Shown here: piece after piece, positions 10,565 to 20,705 of the stretch
Layout: each line of letters starts with the position of its first letter
Position numbering within the stretch: position 1 is the stretch's first letter
Source of the DNA: Alternaria dauci
Lineage: Eukaryota; Ascomycota; Dothideomycetes; Pleosporales; Pleosporaceae
Assembly (NCBI RefSeq): GCF_042100115.1
Contig: NC_091272.1
Span: forward strand, 1,054,001-1,118,000
Length of the DNA: 64,000 nt
Direction: 5' to 3'
Notes under the pieces: generated by a model
Database searches by the model: none
Seen by the model: only the letters and a program-made list of their open reading frames with translations
What the model was told of the DNA's origin: nothing
Program-made: the position numbers and the translations under genes

Positions 10565-13354
10565 GGTTTGTTGGTTTTGAATGACCGGTGCAAGTACGAG
10601 TCGCCTCGGATGCACGGTCTTGTATGGAGGGGCTGCGTGACACACTTGGATCATTTGGACGTGTGGATATGCTGCCGATGTCTACCGATATACTTTGCAG
10701 GTGGAAAGTGTATCGAGCAAGAACTGGAAAGACTGATCCGGGAGGCAGTATGCTAAAATGTCGGAAGTCTGCAATTGATCAACACAAAGTCCAGCGTAGT
10801 GCTGAACATTAGCTTACACTGGGGTGTGAGGATCAGCGCGATTAGTGTGATGATCAAGTAGGCTCGTATTCGTAGGGATTAGAGAGATGGCGAGGTGAGT
10901 GCTGTTGTTGTATGGCAGGACGATGAAGACACGATAATGGACAGTCTTTGGGCGAGGCGTTCAGTTTGTAGGGTCAAGTGACGCTAGAAGGATTGCGTCT
11001 TGACTTATTGCAGCTGGTCAGAACCTTGGTGCGAGCGCCGTCCCGAAGCTCGCTGCCGCGTTGTATAAACGGTGGCCATGGAAGAGTAGCCCAAAGTGGC
11101 TGGATAAACCCGGAAAAGGCGCGGTGAAGCGTGCCGGGTGCGTTGGCGCGTCACGATGCGATGGTACGTGGAGGGCTGGAGAGGGTCGACTCACGATGCG
11201 AGGCCCGAGAGCAGGTCTCGTGAGTGCAGAAGAAGGCTAGAGCGCAGGCCCACCGGGCCGTGACAATGCAGGCAAAAGACGCACAGCTATCTCCCTAAAC
11301 AGCCTGCATCTGTCGCGACGACGAGAGAGAGGAAGAGAGACGGTGGATCCAAGGCGTCGTGATTGGCGGTTAATTTGCTCTTAAGTAGCCAGCACCGGGA
11401 TGAGCAGATGCATAGGTTGGAGCAGTTCCGGGGTGAATTCCGAAAGAGTGCGCGAGCTGGTAGATATCGGGCTCAAAACTGCGGGGCACCTGCGCGGTTC
11501 TGCAGGGTCTGCCGGGCCTTAGAAGAAGCGACGAAGCCCTGGCGACCTGGCGACACGCTCGAGCGGCTTACTGGGCTGTCATGTGAGAGCGCAATTGCGG
11601 AGATGGGAAGAGGATTCTCGGAGAAATGAAGCACACCGGGCCAGACTCTGATCTATAATCATTGCCTGCTGAACCGCGGCAACCTCACTCTTGTGCCTCA
11701 CCTCGCCTTCCCCCCTCCCCATGCTTCCAGAGGGCATCGTGACCACTGTCTCAGTCGCGGCTACAAAATATGTTCTGTCCATGCACGGCTAATGCAAGCC
11801 CGTCGCATTTGGACGGCGGGCAATGATAGCACGGAACAGTACACCCTCTCCCACGACCCTCTGTAGATCCAGCAACACTATGCATGCATCGCGGGACCGG
11901 GTCGCTGTATCGCAAACTCTACGATCGTACAACTTGTAGCCAATCGACCCACCCTTGATTTCACGAACATGCGCACTGTGATGCACCTCCACGTGTTCGC
12001 GCAGTCTTGACCGGCCTTCTTACCCTCGGGTGGCGGATTCCACTCGTCGATAGCCGGACCGCAATGTCACCAACCAAGCGATGGGTGACAGATGTCAAGA
12101 GAGGACTGTTGTCCGCAGCCATCGCCAATAGATGATGACATCGACGCCATGCCTCGAGCTACCCGGACTATGGGAGCTGTGGAAGGTCTCGAAACAGACA
12201 TCCACGCCCAGCATTCGTGCACTAGCGTGGTTACTACCGCAGCCCTTTGGTCCGCTGGATAGTCGACTCTCTCAAACGACGGCGTTGCTAGCTTCTTCTG
12301 CCCGGCAACTTGCTCACCTACCAGAGATCTATACGCTCTACACGATCGAGGCATTTTCTCTCTCTCTCTGCAACCTTCTCTACCCACAACGCTTACGTCC
12401 CGTGTCCTCCACGTCCCGCAGCGGCACTGACCCCTCTTCGCCCATACTTGGCAGCTCCCTATGCAAGCAACAATGACTCTACATTCCGGCAAAGGTCATT
12501 GTGCATGTAGCACCGTCGTCCCAACAAATGTGCAGTTCTATAGCTCAGCACTACGTTTGCACTACATGCCCCCCCCCCGTCCCTGCAGCAAGCTTTGCAT
12601 CACGTCATCATGCATCCAGTGGCTTTTCTCCAAACAAGGGTGAACGCAAGTAATTGCGATACCAGACACCGAATATAGTCAAGTACTGCAGTGGATCCTT
12701 CGCTACGTCTCCGAGTCATGCATGGGGATGTGATAATACGCATATATGTACATCCTGCTGTGTTTTGAGCGTTTACTTGGATCTCGATGTTGAGCATGTA
12801 CGACTTAGTTTGGGGGAGACGTACCACTGCGCTGTGGCGGAATGACCTCCATGATAAGGACACTGGTCTCAACAGTTCCCTGCGTATAGCACGGCGCTAT
12901 CAAACTATCGCACAATCTGTTGATTGAACATGTGAAACCGACAAGCTTGTTGCCTGCTATACATACGCTTTGCTTTCCTGCCACCAGAACGCCTCGAGCG
13001 GCCACTGTACATGGTATTACACCCGAACAACCTACGGTCTAAGTCAGCACTACCCTCAGCCTGCACGCTGAGCAAAGCTTCTCGATATGTCAGAATATGA
13101 TGACTGCTGCTGAGTGCTCGGCAGTAGATGTGGTTGACAACCCCGAAATCAGATGTGGCAAAGGAAACCGATGTGAGCAGAAATTGCGTCCTATAGGCCT
13201 GGAAGCAGTATTTCGTCGGAACGAGGCGCACTACGCAACTGGACCATCGGACTGAGCTGCGACAGAAATCAGAAAGATTCTCAATATGCAGAGCAACAAA
13301 GCATTCCCAGGGCGGTAAGAAGAATCAAGCACGATGCAAAATTAAATCTCGTAT
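10565..13354. other. Gene-free 2.8-kb region
   Basis: This is upstream of the cyclin gene and downstream of a BTB gene. I found no ORF with protein-like composition and no tRNA. Small features are a (CT)n run near 12357-12368 and a C-run near 12570-12580. A non-coding transcript or long regulated promoter is possible but unsupported. Confidence 0.45.
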
Positions 13355-14471
13355 CTACACCTGACTCACTCTCACCCTCTTCCTCGTGCTTCCAGGAACC
13401 ACGCTCGGCCCACTTCGACTCGGCCCATCATCACCACCACCACGCTTCTTCTCTTGTTGGTCCAAGACGAGCTGGAGCACGTCGTACGAGAATTGCGGGA
13501 ACTCGAGACACATGGCCTTGAATTCTGGCTCCGCATCGTGGCGCAGGCTGTAGCTGCGTGTAGCCCAGAAAGCAGCCACGGGCTTGCGGATTGTCGCGTC
13601 TTCGGGATTGGACTCCTTGTATACGTAGCGTGCGTATGCGAGCTCGCCCTTTGCCGTCGAGGCTGTGCGGTGGATCTTTGAGTGTGCGAGGGACTTCAAC
13701 TCTGGGAGTTGGAGACGGTCTGCGAGGGTGTAGATGCGTGCGTGGACAAGAAGACCCAAGCCTTCGTTGTCAGTGGACGGTTGGCGCGGGTCCTTCTCGA
13801 GGGGTGCGTCGCGTGCGGCCGATGTTTTCTTCGGGAAGTACTCGCCGGTGTAGAGGTATTCGACTACTGAGCCCATGGCATCGATGTCACAGTCTGTGTA
13901 GACGATCTGGCGAGGCTGAAGATTGTCAGTAAGCGACATCTGACCGAGTGAGGACCTGGTAGCGTACCCCTCCTGGCGCAAACTTCTCAACTTGTTTGGC
14001 AAACTCTAGCGACTTGACGAGAACTGCCTCATGTGCCGAGTATGTAGTCCGGTCGTCTCCGGATCCCACAATGACCTCGACGATCGGGCTCTTCATAAGA
14101 CTGGTCGCGTGTTAGCTGCGCATTCATATTGTATATCGCTTGCCTTGATGGATACAAGGAAGGTGTCACGATTCCGCAAAGCTGAGGCAGTGGTTGCGCG
14201 CATCATCTCCAGCTGCCTTGTGGCTGTCAAGCCTCATGGGCGCAAACAATGCGCCCCCGCTTTTGCCAAACTGCCACCCGATCCCCCAGCCCCAAGACAT
14301 GTATACGAGCATGACTTACTCAGCAAAGAGAACCAGCTTGGGCGTCTTTGGCTCAATCTCAGGCAAGAGTGTTGTCTCGCCAGCGCCAGCTTCGGCGTCA
14401 CCTGCACCCTCCATCTCAATATCTTCGACGGGCGTGCCGTCAATTGGCGTCTGCTGCTCGATGTCCGCCAT
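13355..14471 (-). CDS. BTB/POZ domain protein
   Basis: Likely adaptor or scaffold protein of 281 residues. Three exons are joined: 14471-14320, 14100-13968 and 13915-13355. Intron 1 is 219 nt, unusually long here. Intron 2 is 52 nt. The BTB fold starts around residue 50 (LMKSPIVEVIVGSGDDRTTYSAHEAVL), where the HEAVL segment equals the usual HK-x-VL of fungal BTB proteins. It goes on through IVYTDCDIDAMGSVVEYLYTGEY to an ADRLQLPELKSLAHSKI helix. The N-terminal 48 residues are acidic and disordered. The C-terminus is basic (STRKRVRVSQV) and may act in nuclear targeting. The partner or Cullin link cannot be inferred. Confidence 0.85.
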
Positions 14472-15024
14472 AGCGATTGTGAGTTTATGTATGCGATAAC
14501 GAAGGGAAGAGTGTGGAAGCGAGTGAAGCTGTTCGGAGCTCGGAGATAGCTATGCGCAATGTCAATGTCAGCACACAGCACGTAGTATGAATCGCGAACA
14601 GCGGATAGCGTGCAAAGGCGAAAGCGCTATACAAGAAACGCGTGTCAAAGCGCGTGGAACAATTCAGAGAGTGTTAGGTGGACATGGCTGGGAGAAGCTT
14701 CTTGGGAGCTTGTAAGCGTCTCAGAGCTCCCTCCACGCTAACGCAGGAACAGGTCTTGGCTGGCGTTGGCCGGCATCGCACAAAGGTGTCAGCACCAACG
14801 CCATAGCAACGACAGGGCGTACAATAGAGATAATCTAGATTCAGATCTAAAATATGTACATACAACATCGCTGCTTGCGTGATATCCAATTGCGACGGGT
14901 GAAATTTGCAGATGCTCTAACCAACGCCGCCGATAATGCTATGCTCCATAAATGCGACGAGATTAAAGTGAACAATGTTCGCAACCGGAGCCAAAGGCTA
15001 AGGAAAAGTAGTCGGTCCGTCAGA
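14472..15024. other. Intergenic region between BTB and PAP2 genes
   Basis: No coding signal was found. It contains the upstream region of the BTB gene and the 3' flank of the PAP2-type gene. Confidence 0.5.
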
Positions 15025-16355
15025 CTACAGACGGCCACCCTTCTCGTGGAAGCGATCGCCGGTCGTGGGAACGGGTTTGTCCGCCCGGATAACGTAAAGT
15101 AGAAGGTCCTCAAGCGGGATGAAGACGTAGAAGAACTTGTTGCAGAGGAAGGAAAGGAAGACGAAGCAGGTGGCCACCAGCGCGTCCATGAAGTAGTGGT
15201 TGGCCGTAGCAACAATGACCGTCAGGATGAAGGAAGGGTATCCAACTCCTAGAAGTAGGTAGAAGATCTTCCAGAATGCGTTCTTGCGAACTTCGCCCTG
15301 TTCCAAGGTGCGGCGGAAAAGACCGGAGTGGTAGATGAGGGTCATACCAATGCAGAAAGAGTAGCCAAAGTGCATCGATGGCATGGCTGCAAGCTGGTTG
15401 ACAAACTTGCCGCTCATCCATACACTTTGTGCGTCGTCGTGGCGGACAGTGTCGAGGAAGCCGTATTCGGTAGGTAGAAGTCGCGGTGGCATGCATGGGT
15501 ATACAACAAAAGTCATGAAAGCGCAGAAGTTGGTCAGGGTAAGGGTTCGGCGGGCGATGGCAAAGGTGTCAAAGGACGGTGCGACGTAGTAGTACCAGCA
15601 GATGAAGCTTGAAGAAATTAGCGGACATGCGACACGGTCTTCAGCAGGAAACTTACCCAACTGTTCCCGGAATGTGGATCAGGGCATAGCACTTGTTCAG
15701 CACGGTAAGCGCGTCTTGGTGTCCATGCATGAACCACTGCTGTACATCTCTTTCCCGGACGGGGAATAGAAAACTCAAGAAACCATATTGTTCCGCTTCG
15801 AGTACTGCGATTCCATGTTCCTGTGCCACGTCCCAAATTCCGCGCCCGGCGAAGAGCTTGGCTGATGCAACGGCGGTCATGCGGTAGAATGCATAGTTGA
15901 TGACCCAGTAAAACATCTCAATCAAGAATGGGAAGCGCTGCAGGATGCGACTGTGTACATTGTTTCGGAAACGCGATGTGTTTGGTGTTGTGACCCTCCA
16001 CCAGAGGATGCTGCGGACTTTGGGAGCGTTTGGGTTCTTGGTCGCGCTGATCTCGTCAAAGTCGCTGTCGCTGTCTGATTGCAGAAGGCGGTCTGTGGAT
16101 TCGTTGGGGGTGTTGTCAAGATAGCCGGTCCGCTGTGATGATCGACCGAAGATCTTGTAGTCGCGTTTTCGTGTTATGAACATGGCGAAGAAAAGGATAC
16201 TGGCGACCATCTGTTCGCAGGACCCTGTCAGTATGCCATACTCTGAAAACTCGGGTGCGGTTCGGGGTACATACAACTGGTTCGCACCATCCTGGCAGCT
16301 TCCACGCGGGTTTGCTGTTCCATTGGTCGTTGTCTGGCAGGGTCGAGTTTGCCAT
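15025..16355 (-). CDS. PAP2-type integral membrane protein (inositolphosphotransferase/Aur1-like fold)
   Basis: The 405-residue polytopic membrane protein has three exons: 16355-16275, 16210-15657 and 15607-15025. The introns are 64 and 49 nt. Exon 1 encodes a 27-residue N-terminus ending WCEPV, and the first membrane segment follows directly (MVASILFFAMFITRKRD). The PAP2 catalytic pattern is visible in CMPPRLLP, then AAMPSMHFGYSFCIG (catalytic His) and ATANHYFMDALVA (His and Asp), as in Aur1/IPC-synthase and phosphatidic acid phosphatase type 2 enzymes. Homologues of this shape in filamentous fungi are annotated only as PAP2 proteins, so lipid phosphate transfer or hydrolysis is inferred. 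The tail TTGDRFHEKGGRL is hydrophilic. Confidence 0.83.
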
Positions 16356-18863
16356 GTTGTATCGCGTGCGTGCAAGTTCGGAGCCGTGTCGGTCAAGGGA
16401 TCTGCCGGATGCTGGCTGTTGATAGTCGTGGGATAGAGTATACTGGTCCAAGTGGTCCTTCGCGAGGTGCAGTTGTCGGCTCTGTTTTCTCCCGGATACG
16501 CGCGGAGCGTGGTCGTCTGGCCCGAGGTATGTCGACAACACAGGTAAAGGAGTGACAAGAAACAAAGGAGGGGAAAGGGTTCAAGACCAAAAGTGGAGAG
16601 TCGACGGGTGACGGCTTGCTGCACTCGATGCTTAGCGGACCTATGATGGTGCTTGCCTAGAAGTTTCGCGTTGAAGCCCGAGTTCCGGCAAAGGAGGTCA
16701 GACGTCCTGATCAAAGCGTGCGTACTGCGTATCAAAGTCCCACTTTTTCAGCTCTTAGCGGCTTGGACTTTCGCTGCGGCGCGCAGGCCGCTGAGGCACA
16801 CGCTTCCACCCATCGTCTCTCTCTTTGGCCCATCTGGTGCCGATGCCTCTCCCCCATCATCGCTTCTATCCGTCCGAGTGTCGCGTGCTCATCGCTGGCT
16901 GCGCACGCGACCAACACTGAGGTTTGCTGGCGCCATTGCATGCCATTGCTATAATCACACAGGCTTGCATTAGGCACCAGGCATTGTGACGTCAATTTCT
17001 CATCTCATCGGGGCGCAGTTGAGCCGTACACCGTCCTGCAAAGAAAGAAAGGAAGCAGGGAGCGTCCAACCAAGTGCTCGCCTAATCATGGCCTAACCCG
17101 GTTGGCTGCCCCAGATCTTATGCCATGCCATGATATTTCATTTCAACACGCCCGCCCTTACAAGACACCGTACTTGCTATACCGCACTCGGTGCCTCAAC
17201 ACTGCCACTCTACTGCCTGCCTTGGCAGCTCAGCGGATCCAGGCGGATAGCACTACTTGATGTTGTGATGATGCTGTCGCTGCAGTCCGTCTCGGACTCG
17301 GATGGTCACTCTTCCCTCCGTACTGACCCGCTGGGTAGCCGCGCCGGAGCCCCTGAGCGCGAGGAAACTTCAGCGAACATGTTGACAACGACAGCCAGTT
17401 TTCAGGCTCTCGCTTGACTTTATTAGAAGGGGCCTGAATTGAAGCGGATGTGCTTGGCGCGCAAAGGCGGTAAAGCGCCAGCAATAAGCATCGTCTAAAC
17501 CCGCCGGTCAATCCTCCTACCGAGTCCGGACAGCCACATTTCAGCCATGGCGTTTTTTTACGGAACCCGAGCATACAACACACCATCTCAACGTGTGTCT
17601 TCACCGTATTTCGCCAGGACGGCCTTCACATGTTCGTCCTGGGAGCGTTGAGCAATACCTCTTTGGAGGGTTCCGTAAAGATGGAGCTGGTTTTCATTTG
17701 ACTTACCATCCTGAACCAACCAAGTTGACGCTCACCGATCGCTCACCACACAACGAACATAAGCACGCGTGGCATTCGTCCCGCGAACGTTGTCGTGTCA
17801 AAAAGTCTCCGACTTACCCACGCGTCGCCAGGAATCGTTGACGGGCGTTTTCGTGCTTGCATCATTGCCCCTTTGGCTACAGCATACACTTGGCTTTGTT
17901 GGGTACTTCAGTTTATCGTACATTCCTGTCCTTTATGAAGAAACTGGATGTTTATGAAGTCACAACTTCCATCTCGATTTCGGATCATGTTGCACCCGGA
18001 GCCTGGTGTAGCATGAAACCAAGAGACCCCCGACTGCAGATCCTGCAACCGCACCCTCAGTTGCCCTCGGTTGCGCGAACGTTCAAACAGTTCCCTTATC
18101 ATTTTGACATCATCTCGGCCTCTGGTGGTCGTTGTGGCTTGGGCCTGAGGCTCATGGCTGCCATAATATTCAGGCACTACTCTGTATTGGGCCGCTGAAA
18201 CATTGTCCGCATCACATCCCGAACATGCATATATGCATCCCCGCTGATGAAGCGAGCCTCAACACTGCATTACTCCTGCAGCCTGACTTGCTACATACTC
18301 TCCGACGGTTCCTGTCAGGCCAAGACTTTAACGGGCGGATCCAGGCTTTGATGCTTCTTTCTCTTCCTCCACGAATCTAATTGGTCTCTTGCGTCCTGCG
18401 CCTTACCACGCACATGGATCTGGCCAGGTAACGTCTACGCCAAGCACTGTTAATGCTGTCTCGACGGCTGTAAGTGTTCGAGAGAGGTGGGGGAACAGTG
18501 TCGTCGTTGCCCTGCCTAGCCGCCTGAAGGCATCCTCGACAAGGCGAAAACAATACCGGCAATCAATCAAACACCACCAACTATGGAACTGCTCCAGATG
18601 ATGTGTTTGCTTCTAGGGGTACGGTCTGAATCTTACCCATGCCGTGTGAGCCGGTCAGGGTACATATATCGCAAAGTCCCAAACCTAACAAATTCTGCCT
18701 GCTCTTCATCAAGTCGTCTTCAAACAACCACCTTCTTTTCTTCAAAGTGCCGTGCACTAGTGTTTAATTTATTGAGCTGAGCTCTTCATTCTCTCTTTTC
18801 TCATTGTAATAACGAAGACTCAAGTTCCATTACTGTCCTTCTAGATCAACCCAAACGCCCATA
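16356..18863. other. 2.5-kb divergent upstream region
   Basis: It separates the PAP2-type gene (minus) from the repeat-protein gene (plus), so it contains both promoters. No ORF in it has convincing composition. A TATA-like TACATATATC at 18661-18670 and pyrimidine-rich stretches around 18790-18800 probably belong to the plus-strand gene. Confidence 0.45.
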
Positions 18864-20444
18864 ATGAAGACTATATACCCGCTTCTTACGCTCCTCTCGG
18901 CAGCCACCATCGCTGCTGGTCCTCTCCCCAGGAACGCAAAGCTGGCTGCCCGTGTTAATATCGACATTCCATCCCGGGTTGTGGCGCGCACTGAACATCT
19001 GGGCGAGGCTGCTCCCGCCCCAGCAGTTGATCCTGCTAAAGCTGCCGCTGACGCTATGGAGTCAATGCACGTAGCTGAAGCGGAGGCCAAGGAGAAAGCC
19101 CACCAAGAAGCGGCAGCAAAGATGGAGGCTGAGCACCAAGCCAAGGCCGAAGCAGAAGAAAAAGCCCATCAAGAGGCTGCCGCTGCCATGGAAGCCATGC
19201 ATGTAGCCTCTGAGCAAGCCAAGGCCTCCGCTCACAAGGCCTCTGCAGATGCCATGGAGTCCATGCATGTTGCGTCAGAGAAGGCTAAGGATGCTGCCCA
19301 CAAGGCCTCGGCGGATGCTATGGAGGCCATGCACGTTTCCCAGGAGTTGGCCAGTATTTCGGCAGCAGCTACTACCACCGAGGAAGTTGTGGCAACAACT
19401 ACGGCCGAAGCCATTACTCACGAAACTGTTGCGCCAGAGACTACAACCATGGTCGAAGAGACTGCGGCTCCTGTGGTCACTGAACATCCCATGCCACCAC
19501 CTCCCCCTGCTGCTGAGATGCCTCCTCCAGTTGAGATGCCCGCGCACACAACTCAAGCAGCACCAGAGCATTCCATTGCCCCACCACCTCCACCTGCCGA
19601 GATGCCGCCAGCAGCTGAAATGCCGGCTCAGGAGACTCAGGCACCGCCAGAACACACCAAACCCCCTCCTGCTGCAGTCACTGTCGTTCCCGAAGCCCCT
19701 GCGGCCGATAATGCGACCATAACCCACCCAGCACCACCAGCGCCTACGGTCACTGAGAGCTTCTCTTTGGTGATGGGCGAGGCTGCAAATTCGACCATGC
19801 TGGTCGCTTCATCCACTGCAAATGCTACTGAGCCTGCAGCCACTGAAGCGCCCGGCGCCGCTGAGGAAGAGAAGAAGAAGGCCGAGGAAGAAAAGAAGGC
19901 GGCTGAGGAGCAGGCCAAGCAGCAAGAAGAAGCCGACAAGAAAGCAGCTGAAGAGGAGAAGAAGGCGCAAGAGGAAGCGGACAAGAAGGCTAAAGAGGAG
20001 GAAAAGAAGGCCGCTGAGGAACAGAAGAAAGCCGAGGAAGAGGCCAAGCAGAAGGAAGAGGCTGACGCCCAAGCCGCAGACGAAGAGAGGAAGAAGCAGG
20101 AAGAGGAGGAAAAGAAGGCGGAGCAAGAGCAAGCTGACCAGCAAGACGAGGATGAAGAGGATGAGGCTGAAGATGACGAAGCTGAAGAAGACGACCAGGA
20201 GGGTGACCAGGAGGAAGACCAGCAAGAAGACCAGCAGGAGGACGCTGCTGACGCAGAGCCAGTCCCTGCTGAAGAGCAAAATGGCCAGCCTGCAGCTCCT
20301 GCAGCACCAGTACCAGTACCAGCCCCTGACGCCGGAGACGCTGTCGTTGAGTACCCCGCTGGTTTCCTGACCGCTTCCACTCGCCGGCGCGCTGAGATGG
20401 CCGATATGCCTGTGAAGCGTGGTATGAAGGTCGTCGCCTTTTAA
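18864..20444 (+). CDS. Secreted, highly repetitive charged protein (function unknown)
   Basis: I recognise no family. The 526 residues fall into clear blocks. Residues 1 to about 19 are a signal peptide. Residues 62-171 hold five tandem units of exactly 22 residues, each with a MExMHV-like core at M65, M87, M109, M131 and M153, giving an alanine-rich amphipathic helix. A Thr-rich stretch (169-205) could carry O-glycans. Residues 207-262 are two 28-residue Pro-rich units, each opening with Glu-His (207 and 235; a third Glu-His at 263). Residues 334-423 are almost pure E/K/A/Q, predicted as a long charged helix, then a very acidic stretch (427-460). Near the C-terminus are dibasic sites RRR (507-509) and KR (518-519), the latter leaving GMKVVAF. 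No other membrane segment or GPI signal is seen. An extracellular or wall role is inferred only from the signal peptide. Confidence 0.75.
   Translation: MKTIYPLLTLLSAATIAAGPLPRNAKLAARVNIDIPSRVVARTEHLGEAAPAPAVDPAKAAADAMESMHVAEAEAKEKAHQEAAAKMEAEHQAKAEAEEKAHQEAAAAMEAMHVASEQAKASAHKASADAMESMHVASEKAKDAAHKASADAMEAMHVSQELASISAAATTTEEVVATTTAEAITHETVAPETTTMVEETAAPVVTEHPMPPPPPAAEMPPPVEMPAHTTQAAPEHSIAPPPPPAEMPPAAEMPAQETQAPPEHTKPPPAAVTVVPEAPAADNATITHPAPPAPTVTESFSLVMGEAANSTMLVASSTANATEPAATEAPGAAEEEKKKAEEEKKAAEEQAKQQEEADKKAAEEEKKAQEEADKKAKEEEKKAAEEQKKAEEEAKQKEEADAQAADEERKKQEEEEKKAEQEQADQQDEDEEDEAEDDEAEEDDQEGDQEEDQQEDQQEDAADAEPVPAEEQNGQPAAPAAPVPVPAPDAGDAVVEYPAGFLTASTRRRAEMADMPVKRGMKVVAF
19047..19376 (+). repeat. 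Tandem 66-bp repeat, five units, within the repeat-protein gene
   Basis: The units encode 22 residues each, with no length variation. Units 3-5 are closest to one another (MESMHVASEKAK-type), and unit 2 is the most diverged (MEAEHQAKAEAE). The in-register period shows expansion by duplication under frame constraint. Confidence 0.8.
19482..19649 (+). repeat. Tandem 84-bp repeat, two Pro-rich units, within the same gene
   Basis: Two 28-residue units share the pattern EH-x-n-PPPPP-AEMPP-x-EMPA-x-T-QA-x-P. A third Glu-His start follows but its unit is incomplete. Confidence 0.7.
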
Positions 20445-20705
20445 TCTGTATGAGTATCTGAATGTTCAAGAGCTTGATGTGTAGTTGGAGGCGCACGTTT
20501 GGATATGCATAGGGTTTAGAAGATGGTTGAGAATGTAGTATTTCAGTAGATACAAGTAATGTCCACAGGTAGAACCTTCATAGTCCTTGCTCTTGTACCT
20601 GTATGAAACATGTCATGTGGCCTGGGCATCCACTAGTAATTACCTCCAGGAATAGTTGTTAAAACACAATTCATAAGAAAGCTCCTCCTGAAGCCAGAAT
20701 GAAAG

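Noticed and set aside
12357..12580. Microsatellites: CT run and poly-C
   Set aside because: They are too short to count as meaningful repeats.
10565..13354. Gene in the 2.8-kb gap
   Set aside because: The longest ORFs (88-141 codons) have non-protein-like composition, no splice support and no recognisable motif.
19637..20380. Minus-strand Ser/Ala-rich ORF of 247 codons and other long ORFs over the repeat gene
   Set aside because: They arise because low-complexity GAG/AAG-rich coding sequence is open on both strands. The plus frame has the signal peptide and the exact repeats.
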